DNA of 64,000 nucleotides from positions 1-64,000 of the forward strand of contig NZ_JAENXS010000005.1 of assembly GCF_016612535.1 (NCBI RefSeq). The letters run 5' to 3'. A model generated the notes under the pieces. The model worked only from the letters and a program-made list of their open reading frames with translations, was not told the origin of the DNA and searched no databases. The DNA is from Bradyrhizobium diazoefficiens. Lineage in GTDB: Bacteria; Pseudomonadota; Alphaproteobacteria; Rhizobiales; Xanthobacteraceae. The translations under genes and the position numbers were made by a program. Position 1 is the first letter of the stretch, and each line of letters begins with the position of its first letter. Below, one piece after another: positions 8,705-17,332 of the stretch.

Positions 8705-10591
8705 ATGCTGGGAATCTCGGGTGTGGACCTCCGACAGCTGTTCACCATCTTCGAGCAGCGCGACGCAATCGACCTTGCAAGCAGGCTGGATGAGTGTGCG
8801 TTGATTGCACAACGGGCGCTAGTGCTAGGTGAGCCGCTGCTGTCCTACGATTTCTGTACGTTCGGGCTTGGCAAAGCCGCCGATCACTTGAGATTGCAAC
8901 AGGTACAGTGCCTGGCTTTGGCACGTTCCGGTGCATACGAACAGGCGCAGCAGCTTCTCGAGCGACTGTACTCGCACGGACACCGGGATGAGGAAACACT
9001 CGGTATTCTGGCGCGCACGTACAAGGATATCTGGCTGGAGAAGCGCCCTGTTACTCCGGAACACCCCAGTTTAAAGCGCTCGCAAGAGCTCTACGAAGAG
9101 TCCTATTTGGCAAACGGCGGCCATTGGCCGGGAATCAACGCCGCGACGCTGGCGATGTATCTCGGTCAAGTGGAGAAATCGAAGCAGCTTGCAGCCAAGG
9201 TTCGCGACGAGTGCCTAGTCGCCAGGACGGCCTCCTCCGGTGAGGATCACTGGTTGGCCGCCACGATAGGCGAAGCATCCTTGTTGTCCGGAGATCTTGA
9301 GGTAGCTCGCTCTTGGTTTCAGGAGGCACTTGCTCAGGCGGAGCTAGGCGACCGCGCTTCAATGCGACGAAATGCGCGCCTTGCTCTGGAGGCCCAGGGG
9401 CTAGCGCTCAAGGTCCTCGGCAGCCTGTTCGCGCCAGTGACCGTCGCGGTCTTCACGGGACACCGAATTGACGGGGAGGAGCAGGCGCCGCCCCGCTTTC
9501 CCGCATGGCGGGAGAAAGACGTCGCGGGCGCAATCAGGGCGTATATCGAGAACTCTGATGCGCAGGTTGGATTTGCCTCAGCGGCCTCTGGGGGGGACAT
9601 CCTCTTTCATGAAGCGATGTTGGGTTCGGGACGCGAGACACACGTCGTGCTGCCGGCCCCGCCCGATGAATTTGAGGCTCGGTCTCTGGCGGCGGACAGT
9701 GCCGAATGGTCGGCACGCTTTCACTCAGTTCTAAAAAGCGCCCAGAGTGTGATCGTACACTCAGGCTCGGTATCGGGGGACATCGGCTACGCGTTCAACA
9801 ACTGGGTTCTTCTAGGACTTGCCCGTTCACGGGCTCGGCAAATCGAAGGAAACATCCTCGCTTTCGCTATTTGGGATGGGCGGCCGGGCTTGCCGGGAGG
9901 AACTTCCGATGCCGTTCGCGACTGGCAGCGATTTGGTCAGCCGGTCGAGTGGATCGCCCCGCTTCAGGCAGGCCGCTCGAACTGGAATGCAGTTCAGATT
10001 GAAACGACGGGCTCCAAATCCGGCCGTACGATCGGATCGCAGCGCGTCGTCTCGATGTTGTTTGCCGACGCGGTCGGATTCAGTAAATTGTCCGACGACC
10101 AAATTCCGCTTTTCGCCGAGCACTTTCTTGGAATGGTGGCCAACATTATCGAGGGCCAAAAGGAGTTGCCCCTGACCCGCAACACGTGGGGCGACGGTCT
10201 TTACCTTTGTTTTGCGACACCAGCCGGCGCCGGGCGCTTTGCGCTGGACTTGGCCGAAGCCGTACGAGAAACGGAGTGGACCAAATTCGGACTGCCTTTA
10301 ACGCTTTCGCTGCGAATCGCCCTCCACTGCGGTCCGGTCCATGAAGTGACCGATCCTGTCCTCAAACAACGGGAATTCAAGGGTGCCCATGTGAGCCGCG
10401 CTGCACGCATCGAGCCGATCACACCATCGGGAAGCGTTTATTGCAGCCAGCCGTTTGCCGCATTGTGTGAATGCGAGAATGTAAGCGAATTCGTCTGCGA
10501 CTATGTTGGCCGGATACCGCTTGCAAAACAATTTGGCGAATTTCCAATGTTTGCGGTGCGGCGCCGGCAGGCAGCCAAGCTGCCCATTTAA
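8705..10591 (+). CDS. TPR / SLOG-like Rossmann / class III nucleotide cyclase fusion
   Basis: 628 residues in three parts. Residues 1-235 are helical repeats of the TPR/'TRAFs-binding' type. About 245-415 is a Rossmann-like domain (VAVFTGHR start, then ASGGDILFHEAML), resembling SLOG/LOG nucleotide-binding folds. About 447-605 is a class III adenylate/guanylate-type cyclase: both metal Asp residues are present (LFADAVGFSKLS and TWGDGLY) and the late Arg is kept (AAR). The usual substrate Lys four residues before the second Asp is Asn, the base-reading Asp seems to be Glu (REFKG), and the ribose-binding Asn is Ser (HVSRAAR). Substrate may therefore differ from ATP/GTP; uridylate/cytidylate cyclases of Pycsar are also class III. 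GGGAGC precedes the ATG. No signal peptide, so cytoplasmic. TIR and STAND genes follow. Confidence 0.82.
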   Translation: MLGISGVDLRQLFTIFEQRDAIDLASRLDECALIAQRALVLGEPLLSYDFCTFGLGKAADHLRLQQVQCLALARSGAYEQAQQLLERLYSHGHRDEETLGILARTYKDIWLEKRPVTPEHPSLKRSQELYEESYLANGGHWPGINAATLAMYLGQVEKSKQLAAKVRDECLVARTASSGEDHWLAATIGEASLLSGDLEVARSWFQEALAQAELGDRASMRRNARLALEAQGLALKVLGSLFAPVTVAVFTGHRIDGEEQAPPRFPAWREKDVAGAIRAYIENSDAQVGFASAASGGDILFHEAMLGSGRETHVVLPAPPDEFEARSLAADSAEWSARFHSVLKSAQSVIVHSGSVSGDIGYAFNNWVLLGLARSRARQIEGNILAFAIWDGRPGLPGGTSDAVRDWQRFGQPVEWIAPLQAGRSNWNAVQIETTGSKSGRTIGSQRVVSMLFADAVGFSKLSDDQIPLFAEHFLGMVANIIEGQKELPLTRNTWGDGLYLCFATPAGAGRFALDLAEAVRETEWTKFGLPLTLSLRIALHCGPVHEVTDPVLKQREFKGAHVSRAARIEPITPSGSVYCSQPFAALCECENVSEFVCDYVGRIPLAKQFGEFPMFAVRRRQAAKLPI

Positions 10592-10746
10592 GGGGGCACG
10601 TCCCGCCCGGCGGCCGCCGACAGTCCTGAGGTTCAAAGTACGGCCACCAAGCTTTGCATTAAGGGCACCGGCCGGCCTGAGTCCGCGTGGTTCAGTCAAG
10701 GCTTGCAGAACAGGAGGCGCTGTACCCGCGCGGCGCGCATCTTCCC

Positions 10747-10776
10747 TTGACGGAATTGTAATTTTCTTTCTAGACT
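10747..10776 (+). promoter_or_regulatory. candidate sigma-70 promoter for the TIR-STAND pair
   Basis: TTGACG (10747-10752), an 18-base AT-rich spacer and TAGACT (10771-10776) lie about 40 bases before the TIR start codon. This local AT-rich patch stands out from the GC-rich surroundings. It would let the TIR and STAND genes be expressed separately from the cyclase. Confidence 0.5.
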
Positions 10777-10817
10777 ATCGAAGATTTTATCCTTCGTTCT
10801 CTGTTTCAATTATTGCG

Positions 10818-12356
10818 ATGCTGCCGATGATTAATGGGGCTGTGACAGCATTCTTGTCCTATGCAATCAAGGACAACCGATCAGCTCCCGGCGATACCGC
10901 TGGAAAGGGCGGCTTCGTGAAGGCGCTCGTCGATTCCGTCGAGTATCATTTCGACTCCGACCCCACGGGACCACTACTTTGGTGTGATTTCGATCATATC
11001 GACAACACCGAGCAATTCGAAGCGCCAATTGTAGACGCCATTGGTCGATCGTCCTATTTTGTCATCGTTTTGTCTCACCACTGGATCGACAGTCCCTATT
11101 GCCGGAAAGAGCTCGATCTCTTTCGGGAACGATGGAAGCACGAGAGCGATTTCGATTTCGGACATCGTATCATACTTGTGCACAAGGCTTGGGTTCCGCC
11201 CGAACGACGTCCGGATATCCTTCCCGAAGTGCGCGGGTTACGCTTCTATTCGAGTTCACGCGACGGCGTTGAAATTCCGCATTTCACGCGTGGCGAAGGC
11301 AATCGAGAGTTTCACGACGCCGCCGCGGAGCTTGCCCATGTCCTCAAGCGGAGGGCCAAGCATCGACCGGGCCAAGTCGATACCGCCACACGAACTCTGC
11401 AGAACTTGTCAGCTGCGCCGAAGGTCCCGCCAAAGTCCGGCCTCAAGGTGTACCTAGCGAAGCCGGCAGCCGACATGCGCGCGGGGTATCGGCGCCTGTA
11501 CAACGACCTGACCAGCCATGGTTGCCATGTCGCTCCCGACCTGGATGCCGAAATTCCAGTTGATGCATCGGCCGTCGCCTTCATTGACGACGCATTGCGG
11601 GATGCGGTCATTACCGTTCATCCAATCGGCCAGAAGCCCGGTTATGCGCCCGACGAGCTTGACCCGATTGTCAAGCTGCAGCTGAGCCGGGCAGCCAACA
11701 GAGCTGCCGAAAACGTGGACGGATCATTTCGGAGATTTGCGTGGATACCGAGGTTTCTCGAAGACGCGACGGGAACGGCCAGCGAGCGTGATCCGATCGA
11801 GACCTTCAAAGCATTTGGCCGGCAACTTGCGAGCGACCGGATCGACGGCAGCAGTGTCAGCATCTTCTCCGAATGGGTACTGCAGTTTCTCGACTCGCTC
11901 GCCCAACCGCAGGCCGAGCCTCTCGTCGATGGCGAGGTTTATCTCTATCACCACGAGCTCGATACCGACTATGCGATCCAGCTCGCCGACCTGCTCAGAG
12001 AAAACGACATCAGTTATGTGATGCCGGCTCTCCTGGCACCCGACACCGAGCGCGAGCAGCACCACAAGACCGTTCTTGCCAAATGCAGCACGATCATCAT
12101 GTGCTGGGCCAACGCGTCTGAATGTTGGGCGAGAGCAAATGCGCATGAGTTCGCGGATTGGCGAAAGCTGCGCCGTGCGGCTCAATTCTCGTCTCGAACG
12201 TTGATTGCCGGTCCACCCCCACATCTCCGTAAGGAGGATCGCCTGCTCCGACACATCTTTTCGAACAAGGAGATCGACTTACTCGTCAATTGGACCGGTG
12301 TCGAGATTCCGACGAACGAAGAGATGCGTAAAATCATCACGCCCGCTCGACGATGA
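10818..12356 (+). CDS. TIR-domain protein with two further Rossmann-like domains
   Basis: 512 residues from the ATG at 10818 (an ATG at 10827 is equally possible). The frame stays open to 10503, but that part has no domain and lies upstream of the candidate promoter. Residues about 8-130 form a TIR domain: AFLSYAIKD, a WCDFDHI segment, and SPYCRKEL, whose Glu matches the catalytic Glu of NAD-cleaving TIRs. About 210-320 is a second domain (KVYLAKPAADMR ... HPIGQKPGY), of the type often paired with TIRs. About 370-505 is a third (VYLYHHELDTDYA ... WANASECW ... DWRKL), resembling a TIR-like effector-associated module. The stop overlaps the next start as ATGA, implying translational coupling. 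It likely responds to a nucleotide signal or to the STAND protein, but this is inference. Confidence 0.8.
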   Translation: MLPMINGAVTAFLSYAIKDNRSAPGDTAGKGGFVKALVDSVEYHFDSDPTGPLLWCDFDHIDNTEQFEAPIVDAIGRSSYFVIVLSHHWIDSPYCRKELDLFRERWKHESDFDFGHRIILVHKAWVPPERRPDILPEVRGLRFYSSSRDGVEIPHFTRGEGNREFHDAAAELAHVLKRRAKHRPGQVDTATRTLQNLSAAPKVPPKSGLKVYLAKPAADMRAGYRRLYNDLTSHGCHVAPDLDAEIPVDASAVAFIDDALRDAVITVHPIGQKPGYAPDELDPIVKLQLSRAANRAAENVDGSFRRFAWIPRFLEDATGTASERDPIETFKAFGRQLASDRIDGSSVSIFSEWVLQFLDSLAQPQAEPLVDGEVYLYHHELDTDYAIQLADLLRENDISYVMPALLAPDTEREQHHKTVLAKCSTIIMCWANASECWARANAHEFADWRKLRRAAQFSSRTLIAGPPPHLRKEDRLLRHIFSNKEIDLLVNWTGVEIPTNEEMRKIITPARR

Positions 12357-15226
12357 TTCAGGCGATTGGAGAGGCAAACCTGTGTGAGACGACCGCGGGA
12401 CCCCCCTTCCCCGGACTCCGTCCATTTTCGTATCGTGACCATAAATATTTCTTCGGACGCGATGAGCAGATCTTCGAACTCTACCGCTTGTTGACGCGCC
12501 ATCATTTCATAGCCGTCGTTGGCAGTTCCGGCAGCGGAAAATCATCTATCATTCGGGCTGGCCTCCTGCCGGTCCTCGATCGCGAGAGCGAAGAGCGTCG
12601 GCACCGGGTGTGGCATTGGACGACGATGAGGCCCGGTCTCAACCCGATCAATCGCCTTGCCGGCGCGCTCGCGACCGCGGTCCAGCCGGCGGGCGACAGG
12701 TTCTTATCCGCCCGTCGGGACAGAATTGCTTCAATCCTGCGGTCGTCGCGTGCCGGCATCATGGAGTCTCTTTCCGATGTCGGCGTCGAACAAGGTGCGG
12801 AGTTGGTCATCCTCGTCGATCAATTCGAGGAGTTGTTCCGGTTTCTGACTCCCGCGCAAGCGGTGGCAGACCGCGCCGAAGTTGCCAAACGCCGCGAAGA
12901 GTCGACACACTTCGTGCAGTTGCTGCTTGACGCCACGCGATCTCACGACAGCCCTGTCCGCGTCGTCTTAACGATGCGTTCGGATTTCATCGGCGACTGC
13001 GCGCGCTTTCAAGGGCTCCCCGAAGCGGTTAGTGCTGCGCAGTTCCTTGTGCCGTCGCTAACGCGCGACCAGCGTGAGGAAGCAATCCGCAAGCCCCTGG
13101 AACTCTCGAACACGTCAATAGAGCCGACGCTCGTCGAACGTCTCCTCAACGACAGTAGCGACGAGCTCGACCAGCTGCCGCTGTTGCAGCATTGTCTGGC
13201 GAGACTGTGGACCTGCGCAAGTCGGAGCATGCATCCGGAACCGGCTGAACCTCCGACATCCGGCCCGCCGCGAGGCCCGCATATCACCGAGCAAACTTAC
13301 CGCGATGTCGGCGGGACCATGGGGGCCATCTCGGGCCATGCCAACGAGATTTTCGCCTCGCTACAGGGGGCAGAGACAACCATCGAGCGCATCTTCCAGG
13401 CGCTCGCTGAAATCGACAAAGACGGCAGGATCATCCGGCGCGCACGCAGCCTCAATCAACTGCTCGCCGAAGCGGGCCAACCCGCCGCGGAGATGTATGC
13501 GGTCCTCGACAAGTTTCGTGCGGACGAGTGTTCGTTTGTCGTTCCGCCGTTGTCCTCTTTGGAAACGACTGAACAGCTGCCGACCGATACGATCATCGAC
13601 ATTGGGCATGAAGCACTGCTCCGCTGCTGGGAACGAGTATGCGGCGAGCCCGGAGCGACCGGAGAGCGGTCTGATAAACGTGACGTTGGATGGCTTCGGC
13701 GCGAGCAGAAGGACGGCAACCACTACTTGTTCCTGCGATCCTGCCTCGACCCCGACAGTCCTAACGAGTCCGGTCTCTCGACCGACCAGACCCGGCGATC
13801 CTGGACGTGGTGGCAAAGGCGCAAGCCTAGCGAGGCCTGGGCGGCACGCTATGGCGGCGCTTTCGCTGAGGTCGAGAACCTCGTCAGGCGATCATTCCTC
13901 GCATCCCGCAGGTCAGGTCTGAAGCGCCGGGCCGCATATGCCGCGGTGGCGCTGGTCCTGCCGGCAATTATCATCCTCTCCGCAATTACGATCCAAAATG
14001 CACACGAGACGGCAAGTATTTTCCGCGTCACTGCCAAGTCCGCCAAACTCATTTCGCACAACATTCTCGAACAGTTCAACAATGGACGATTAGGTTTGGT
14101 GGGTGCCGAGATCCTCCACCAATCAGCCGACGATCTCTACCAAAGCGTCCAACATATCAAAGAGACAACCGAAACGGCAGCGTTGCGTACTGAATGGCTT
14201 CTTGCCGAAGCCGATATTGCCGATGCCTTCAACAAGCCGGATCAAGTCCGTAACTATGTTGAACAGGCGCTCAAGAATGCGAAGCGCCTCGCCGCGCTCG
14301 ACCCGAATAACAGGGACTGGCAAGAACTTCTCTACGAGTCCCTTTTTCGAAATGGCGATCTGGAGCTGACCAAATTTTTGAATCTGGGCAAAAACGAATC
14401 TGTAGCCGACCGTGCTGCAGAGAGCGCAATGGACCACTATCTTCGGAGCCACTCCGCGGCTGAAAAGATTGCCTCGCTCGACATCCCGCCGCCCGGTCAC
14501 TTCGAAGTCGCAGACGTCATGCGATCTGAGGACGACACCTTCCGCCTTGTTTTCTCGACCAACAAGATCGGCGAAGCACTTCTGGCGAAAGGAGATTTTT
14601 CCGGGGCTCTTGCGAAGTTTCAGGAGGCGCTGGAGAAAGCGGCAGATCTCGAATCCAGCGCAAAGATGGATCGGCGGCTTCAGTCCGCGTTCACCCGGTT
14701 CAAGATAGCCTCCGTCCTGATTTCAGCGCAACCGCCGAACTATTCTGCTGCCATTCTCCGATATAACGAGGCCATTGGCATCGAAGAACGAGCACTTTCG
14801 GCCGCCCCGAAGAACCACATCGTCCGATCGAATCTAGCAGCCGCCTTGACCGCACGTGCCCACGCTTCATCCAAGATGGCTTCGCCAGGCCGAGCTGCCG
14901 TCGATGCGGCAGAAGCAGACTTTACCCAAGCGGAAGAATTGCGCAGGAGCCTCGCCGATGAAAATCCCGACAACCCGCAATGGCTCGAGCGTCTCGCACA
15001 ACTCCGGAAGCTGTATGGTGAGCATTTGGCGCAAGCGGCGCATGTCGATGGTTCGCTGGTCGACCAAGCGATCGGCCAGGTCGGCCGCGAGATGGAAGTG
15101 CTCGATCGACTTAGAGAGATCGAACCGGCGGCGAGCGATTGGCGTAACAACCTGACGTCATGCAGGAAGCGGCTAAATGACCTTCAAGCCCTCGCCGCGG
15201 CATCCGGATCCACCAATCGGCATTGA
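12353..15226 (+). CDS. STAND NTPase (nSTAND1-type) with membrane helix and helical-repeat C-terminus
   Basis: 957 residues. The N-terminal motif PFPGLRPFSYRDHKYFFGRDEQ marks the nSTAND1 family. Walker A is VVGSSGSGKSS (about residues 54-64), Walker B is LVILVDQFEEL (about 150-160), and a sensor-like VVLTMRSDF follows. A hydrophobic helix at about 525-550 would anchor it in the inner membrane. The remaining 400 residues are alpha-helical TPR-like repeats (for example NKIGEALLAKGDFSGALAKFQEALE), probably the sensing part. STAND proteins are ATP-driven switches that oligomerise on ligand binding, and many act in phage defence. It starts inside the TIR stop codon. Confidence 0.85.
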   Translation: MIQAIGEANLCETTAGPPFPGLRPFSYRDHKYFFGRDEQIFELYRLLTRHHFIAVVGSSGSGKSSIIRAGLLPVLDRESEERRHRVWHWTTMRPGLNPINRLAGALATAVQPAGDRFLSARRDRIASILRSSRAGIMESLSDVGVEQGAELVILVDQFEELFRFLTPAQAVADRAEVAKRREESTHFVQLLLDATRSHDSPVRVVLTMRSDFIGDCARFQGLPEAVSAAQFLVPSLTRDQREEAIRKPLELSNTSIEPTLVERLLNDSSDELDQLPLLQHCLARLWTCASRSMHPEPAEPPTSGPPRGPHITEQTYRDVGGTMGAISGHANEIFASLQGAETTIERIFQALAEIDKDGRIIRRARSLNQLLAEAGQPAAEMYAVLDKFRADECSFVVPPLSSLETTEQLPTDTIIDIGHEALLRCWERVCGEPGATGERSDKRDVGWLRREQKDGNHYLFLRSCLDPDSPNESGLSTDQTRRSWTWWQRRKPSEAWAARYGGAFAEVENLVRRSFLASRRSGLKRRAAYAAVALVLPAIIILSAITIQNAHETASIFRVTAKSAKLISHNILEQFNNGRLGLVGAEILHQSADDLYQSVQHIKETTETAALRTEWLLAEADIADAFNKPDQVRNYVEQALKNAKRLAALDPNNRDWQELLYESLFRNGDLELTKFLNLGKNESVADRAAESAMDHYLRSHSAAEKIASLDIPPPGHFEVADVMRSEDDTFRLVFSTNKIGEALLAKGDFSGALAKFQEALEKAADLESSAKMDRRLQSAFTRFKIASVLISAQPPNYSAAILRYNEAIGIEERALSAAPKNHIVRSNLAAALTARAHASSKMASPGRAAVDAAEADFTQAEELRRSLADENPDNPQWLERLAQLRKLYGEHLAQAAHVDGSLVDQAIGQVGREMEVLDRLREIEPAASDWRNNLTSCRKRLNDLQALAAASGSTNRH

Positions 15227-15324
15227 CCTCGATCGCAGTTTTAGGGTTTGGCTCAACCAAGGATACGACGACAGCAATCTTGCAAATCCACCGAGGGATC
15301 TGCGACCGGCCAGGGAGGGCAAAG

Positions 15325-15516
15325 ATGAGTGAGGCCACGGTAGAAGAGTTGATCGCGAATACCATCCACTGCTCCCTGACCGCCTACCCAGAGGGCGATG
15401 GCGGCGCCAACCTGGACTACAACTTGATCCCCCGCGACCAGAGCTTGCACATCGCCCAAGCTATCCTGTCCGACTTGGCCGCCGGTGGTTTCGAGATCGT
15501 CAAGAAGGCGCGGTAA
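15325..15516 (+). CDS. small hypothetical protein downstream of the STAND gene
   Basis: 63 residues (MSEATVEEL...) from the ATG at 15325, preceded by a strong GGGAGGG site. The in-frame extension up to 15223 has no support. Acidic N-terminus, no membrane segment, no family recognised. It is on the same strand as the STAND gene and could belong to its transcript. Another short open stretch follows it (to about 15655) without a clear start. Confidence 0.5.
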   Translation: MSEATVEELIANTIHCSLTAYPEGDGGANLDYNLIPRDQSLHIAQAILSDLAAGGFEIVKKAR

Positions 15517-15680
15517 TTCCCGTCTCCATCATTGTCGCGACGGACTACCTGACCGACGCGGCGCTGGATCCGGTCGCCAAGCTCGTGCGCGGAAGAGCAA
15601 CGACGGATGTGTCCGAATCCTGCAAATTCCGGCGCAAGGCGATAGCCAGCCGCTAGATTAGGATCGGCCGCACGCCGCGC

Positions 15681-16700
15681 TTACAAATATCTGGCGGCGA
15701 TGTCGATGGTCGAGCGAACGCCAACATGGCTGAAATTGGCCTGCAGCCAGTTCTCGGCGCAAACGCGGCCCACATCGCGCAAATGGATCAGGAATTCCCA
15801 ATCGACGTTGAACTTGCTGGCGGCGCCGAGCTCCTTCATGATTGATTCAGCCTCGATTGCGTGGATCAGCATGCTCTTGATCTCCTCGCCACGCAGCAGT
15901 CCGCTGCCAACGAGCCTGTTGGCGAAGGCAATCGCTCGCATCTCGCGCATCAGCGACGAATTGAAGCTGATCTCGTTCAGCCGATTCAAGATGTCGCTCG
16001 CAGTTCGCGGAATTTCCTCACGTGAAATCGGATTGATGTGGATGATGACGACATCTGTCGACTCGCAGCCATAAATGACCGGAAAAATTGCTGGATTGCC
16101 CATGTACCCGCCGTCCCAAAAGGCCTCGCCGTCGATCTCGATCGCCTGGAAGAGCAAGGGCAGGCAACTCGAAGCAAGAACGGCCAAAGCCGTGAGTTCA
16201 TGGTTCTCAAAGACCTTCACCTTCCCAGTGCGCACATTCGTCGCACAGAGGAACAGCTTGACGATGCTCTCGTTGCGCAGTCGTTCAAAATCCACGGTCT
16301 GCTCGAGAACGCCGCGCAGCGGGTTGTAATTCAGCGGATTGATCTGATACGGCGACAGCAGGCGCGTCATCATGTCGAAGAAGACAAAGGCCGGCGACGT
16401 TTCCAGCGAACGACCTTTCGTGAGGCGATCGAACAGAGTCGGCTGCAACGGTCCCCAAACACCGAGCTCACTGACGCGACGCCAATACTCCGCGAGCGCG
16501 CGCCTTGCGCCCTCGCGACCGCCTGTCGTCAGGCCGTACGCCATGACCACGGCATTCATCGCGCCGGCGCTGGTGGCGCAGATCCCCTCGAAGGATATCC
16601 GCTCGTCTTCGAGCAGACGATCCAGGACGCCCCAGGTGAAGGCGCCATGCGCTCCACCGCCTTGCAAGGCGAGGTTGACCGTCTTGTGTGCGGAGGTCAT
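15681..16700 (-). CDS. patatin-like phospholipase family protein
   Basis: 339 residues. The oxyanion-hole motif LALQGGGAHGAFTWGVLD sits at the N-terminus. ATSAGAMN supplies the nucleophile Ser (GxSxG with Ala for the first Gly), and the catalytic Asp is in the conserved DGGY motif (AFWDGGYMGNP). No signal peptide. Patatins hydrolyse acyl esters of phospholipids, and several act as membrane-degrading effectors in nucleotide-signalled defence (CapV in CBASS). It is transcribed convergently to the cyclase-TIR-STAND genes, so it is a neighbour rather than an operon member. Whether it belongs to that system is open. ATG at 16700. Confidence 0.85.
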   Translation of the reverse strand: MTSAHKTVNLALQGGGAHGAFTWGVLDRLLEDERISFEGICATSAGAMNAVVMAYGLTTGGREGARRALAEYWRRVSELGVWGPLQPTLFDRLTKGRSLETSPAFVFFDMMTRLLSPYQINPLNYNPLRGVLEQTVDFERLRNESIVKLFLCATNVRTGKVKVFENHELTALAVLASSCLPLLFQAIEIDGEAFWDGGYMGNPAIFPVIYGCESTDVVIIHINPISREEIPRTASDILNRLNEISFNSSLMREMRAIAFANRLVGSGLLRGEEIKSMLIHAIEAESIMKELGAASKFNVDWEFLIHLRDVGRVCAENWLQANFSHVGVRSTIDIAARYL

Positions 16701-16808
16701 CTGGTCCAGTGCCCAACGGCCAAGCTGCCTCGCCTCGAAGCCGGCGCTATCGAAGGACTGCTTCGGCCCTCAGCGGTCCTTCGGCACTTGTCGAGCCTGC
16801 GTTGTCAA

Positions 16809-17222
16809 TCAGCGCGACTTGCCGCCGGAGCGGCTTCCACACATGCGCGGACTGTTGTCGATCCGCCTCCAGGCGACACCCTTGGGAACACCATCAAACT
16901 GAATGGTCGCGCCGCAATCCGAGGTGTTGGCGGCGGTAAAGTTCCATGCCGATGTCGTCGAGAAGTAGATGCTCCCGGAGCCCGCCACCGTCAGCACGCC
17001 CGTGGCAGAACCGCCCTGACCGGCAAACCGCCATCTTTTATACCCGGTGGCGTATTCAGGCAGGTTGCAGACCGCCGCGGTGTAGTTGCACGGCCCCTCG
17101 CATTTGTAAGTGCCTTGCAGATTGGCCCAAGGATCGGGACAGGCATTTTCCGCCGATACCTCGCTCCCTTGTACAAGCAGCAAAGCTGCCGCACCGACGA
17201 CAATCGCGGTGACAACTTTCAT
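16809..17222 (-). CDS. small secreted Cys-containing protein
   Basis: 137 residues with a clear Sec signal peptide (hydrophobic about 5-20, cleavage near VSA-EN). The mature part is rich in Gly/Ser/Thr and has six cysteines (including C-x3-C in CEGPC and a late DCG and MCG), suggesting disulfide bonding in the periplasm or outside. No known domain was recognised. It is on the same strand as the cytochrome operon, about 100 bases past the decaheme gene's stop, so it may be co-expressed with it. Confidence 0.6.
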   Translation of the reverse strand: MKVVTAIVVGAAALLLVQGSEVSAENACPDPWANLQGTYKCEGPCNYTAAVCNLPEYATGYKRWRFAGQGGSATGVLTVAGSGSIYFSTTSAWNFTAANTSDCGATIQFDGVPKGVAWRRIDNSPRMCGSRSGGKSR

Positions 17223-17332
17223 ATCAAACTCTCCCTCGTCCTATCGTCTCGTCCTCTGTATCGCTTTCGAACTGGCATTGCGTGACGGAGCAGCAGCGGC
17301 CCCGGCACCCGATCAGGTCGGCGGGTTTGCGC

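Noticed and set aside
8705..15226. CBASS system
   Set aside because: No CD-NTase-type nucleotidyltransferase fold is present; the cyclase is class III, which points to a Pycsar-like or different logic.
15517..15660. Short open stretch after the 63-residue protein
   Set aside because: No start codon with a ribosome site and no family; may be a decayed end of a gene.
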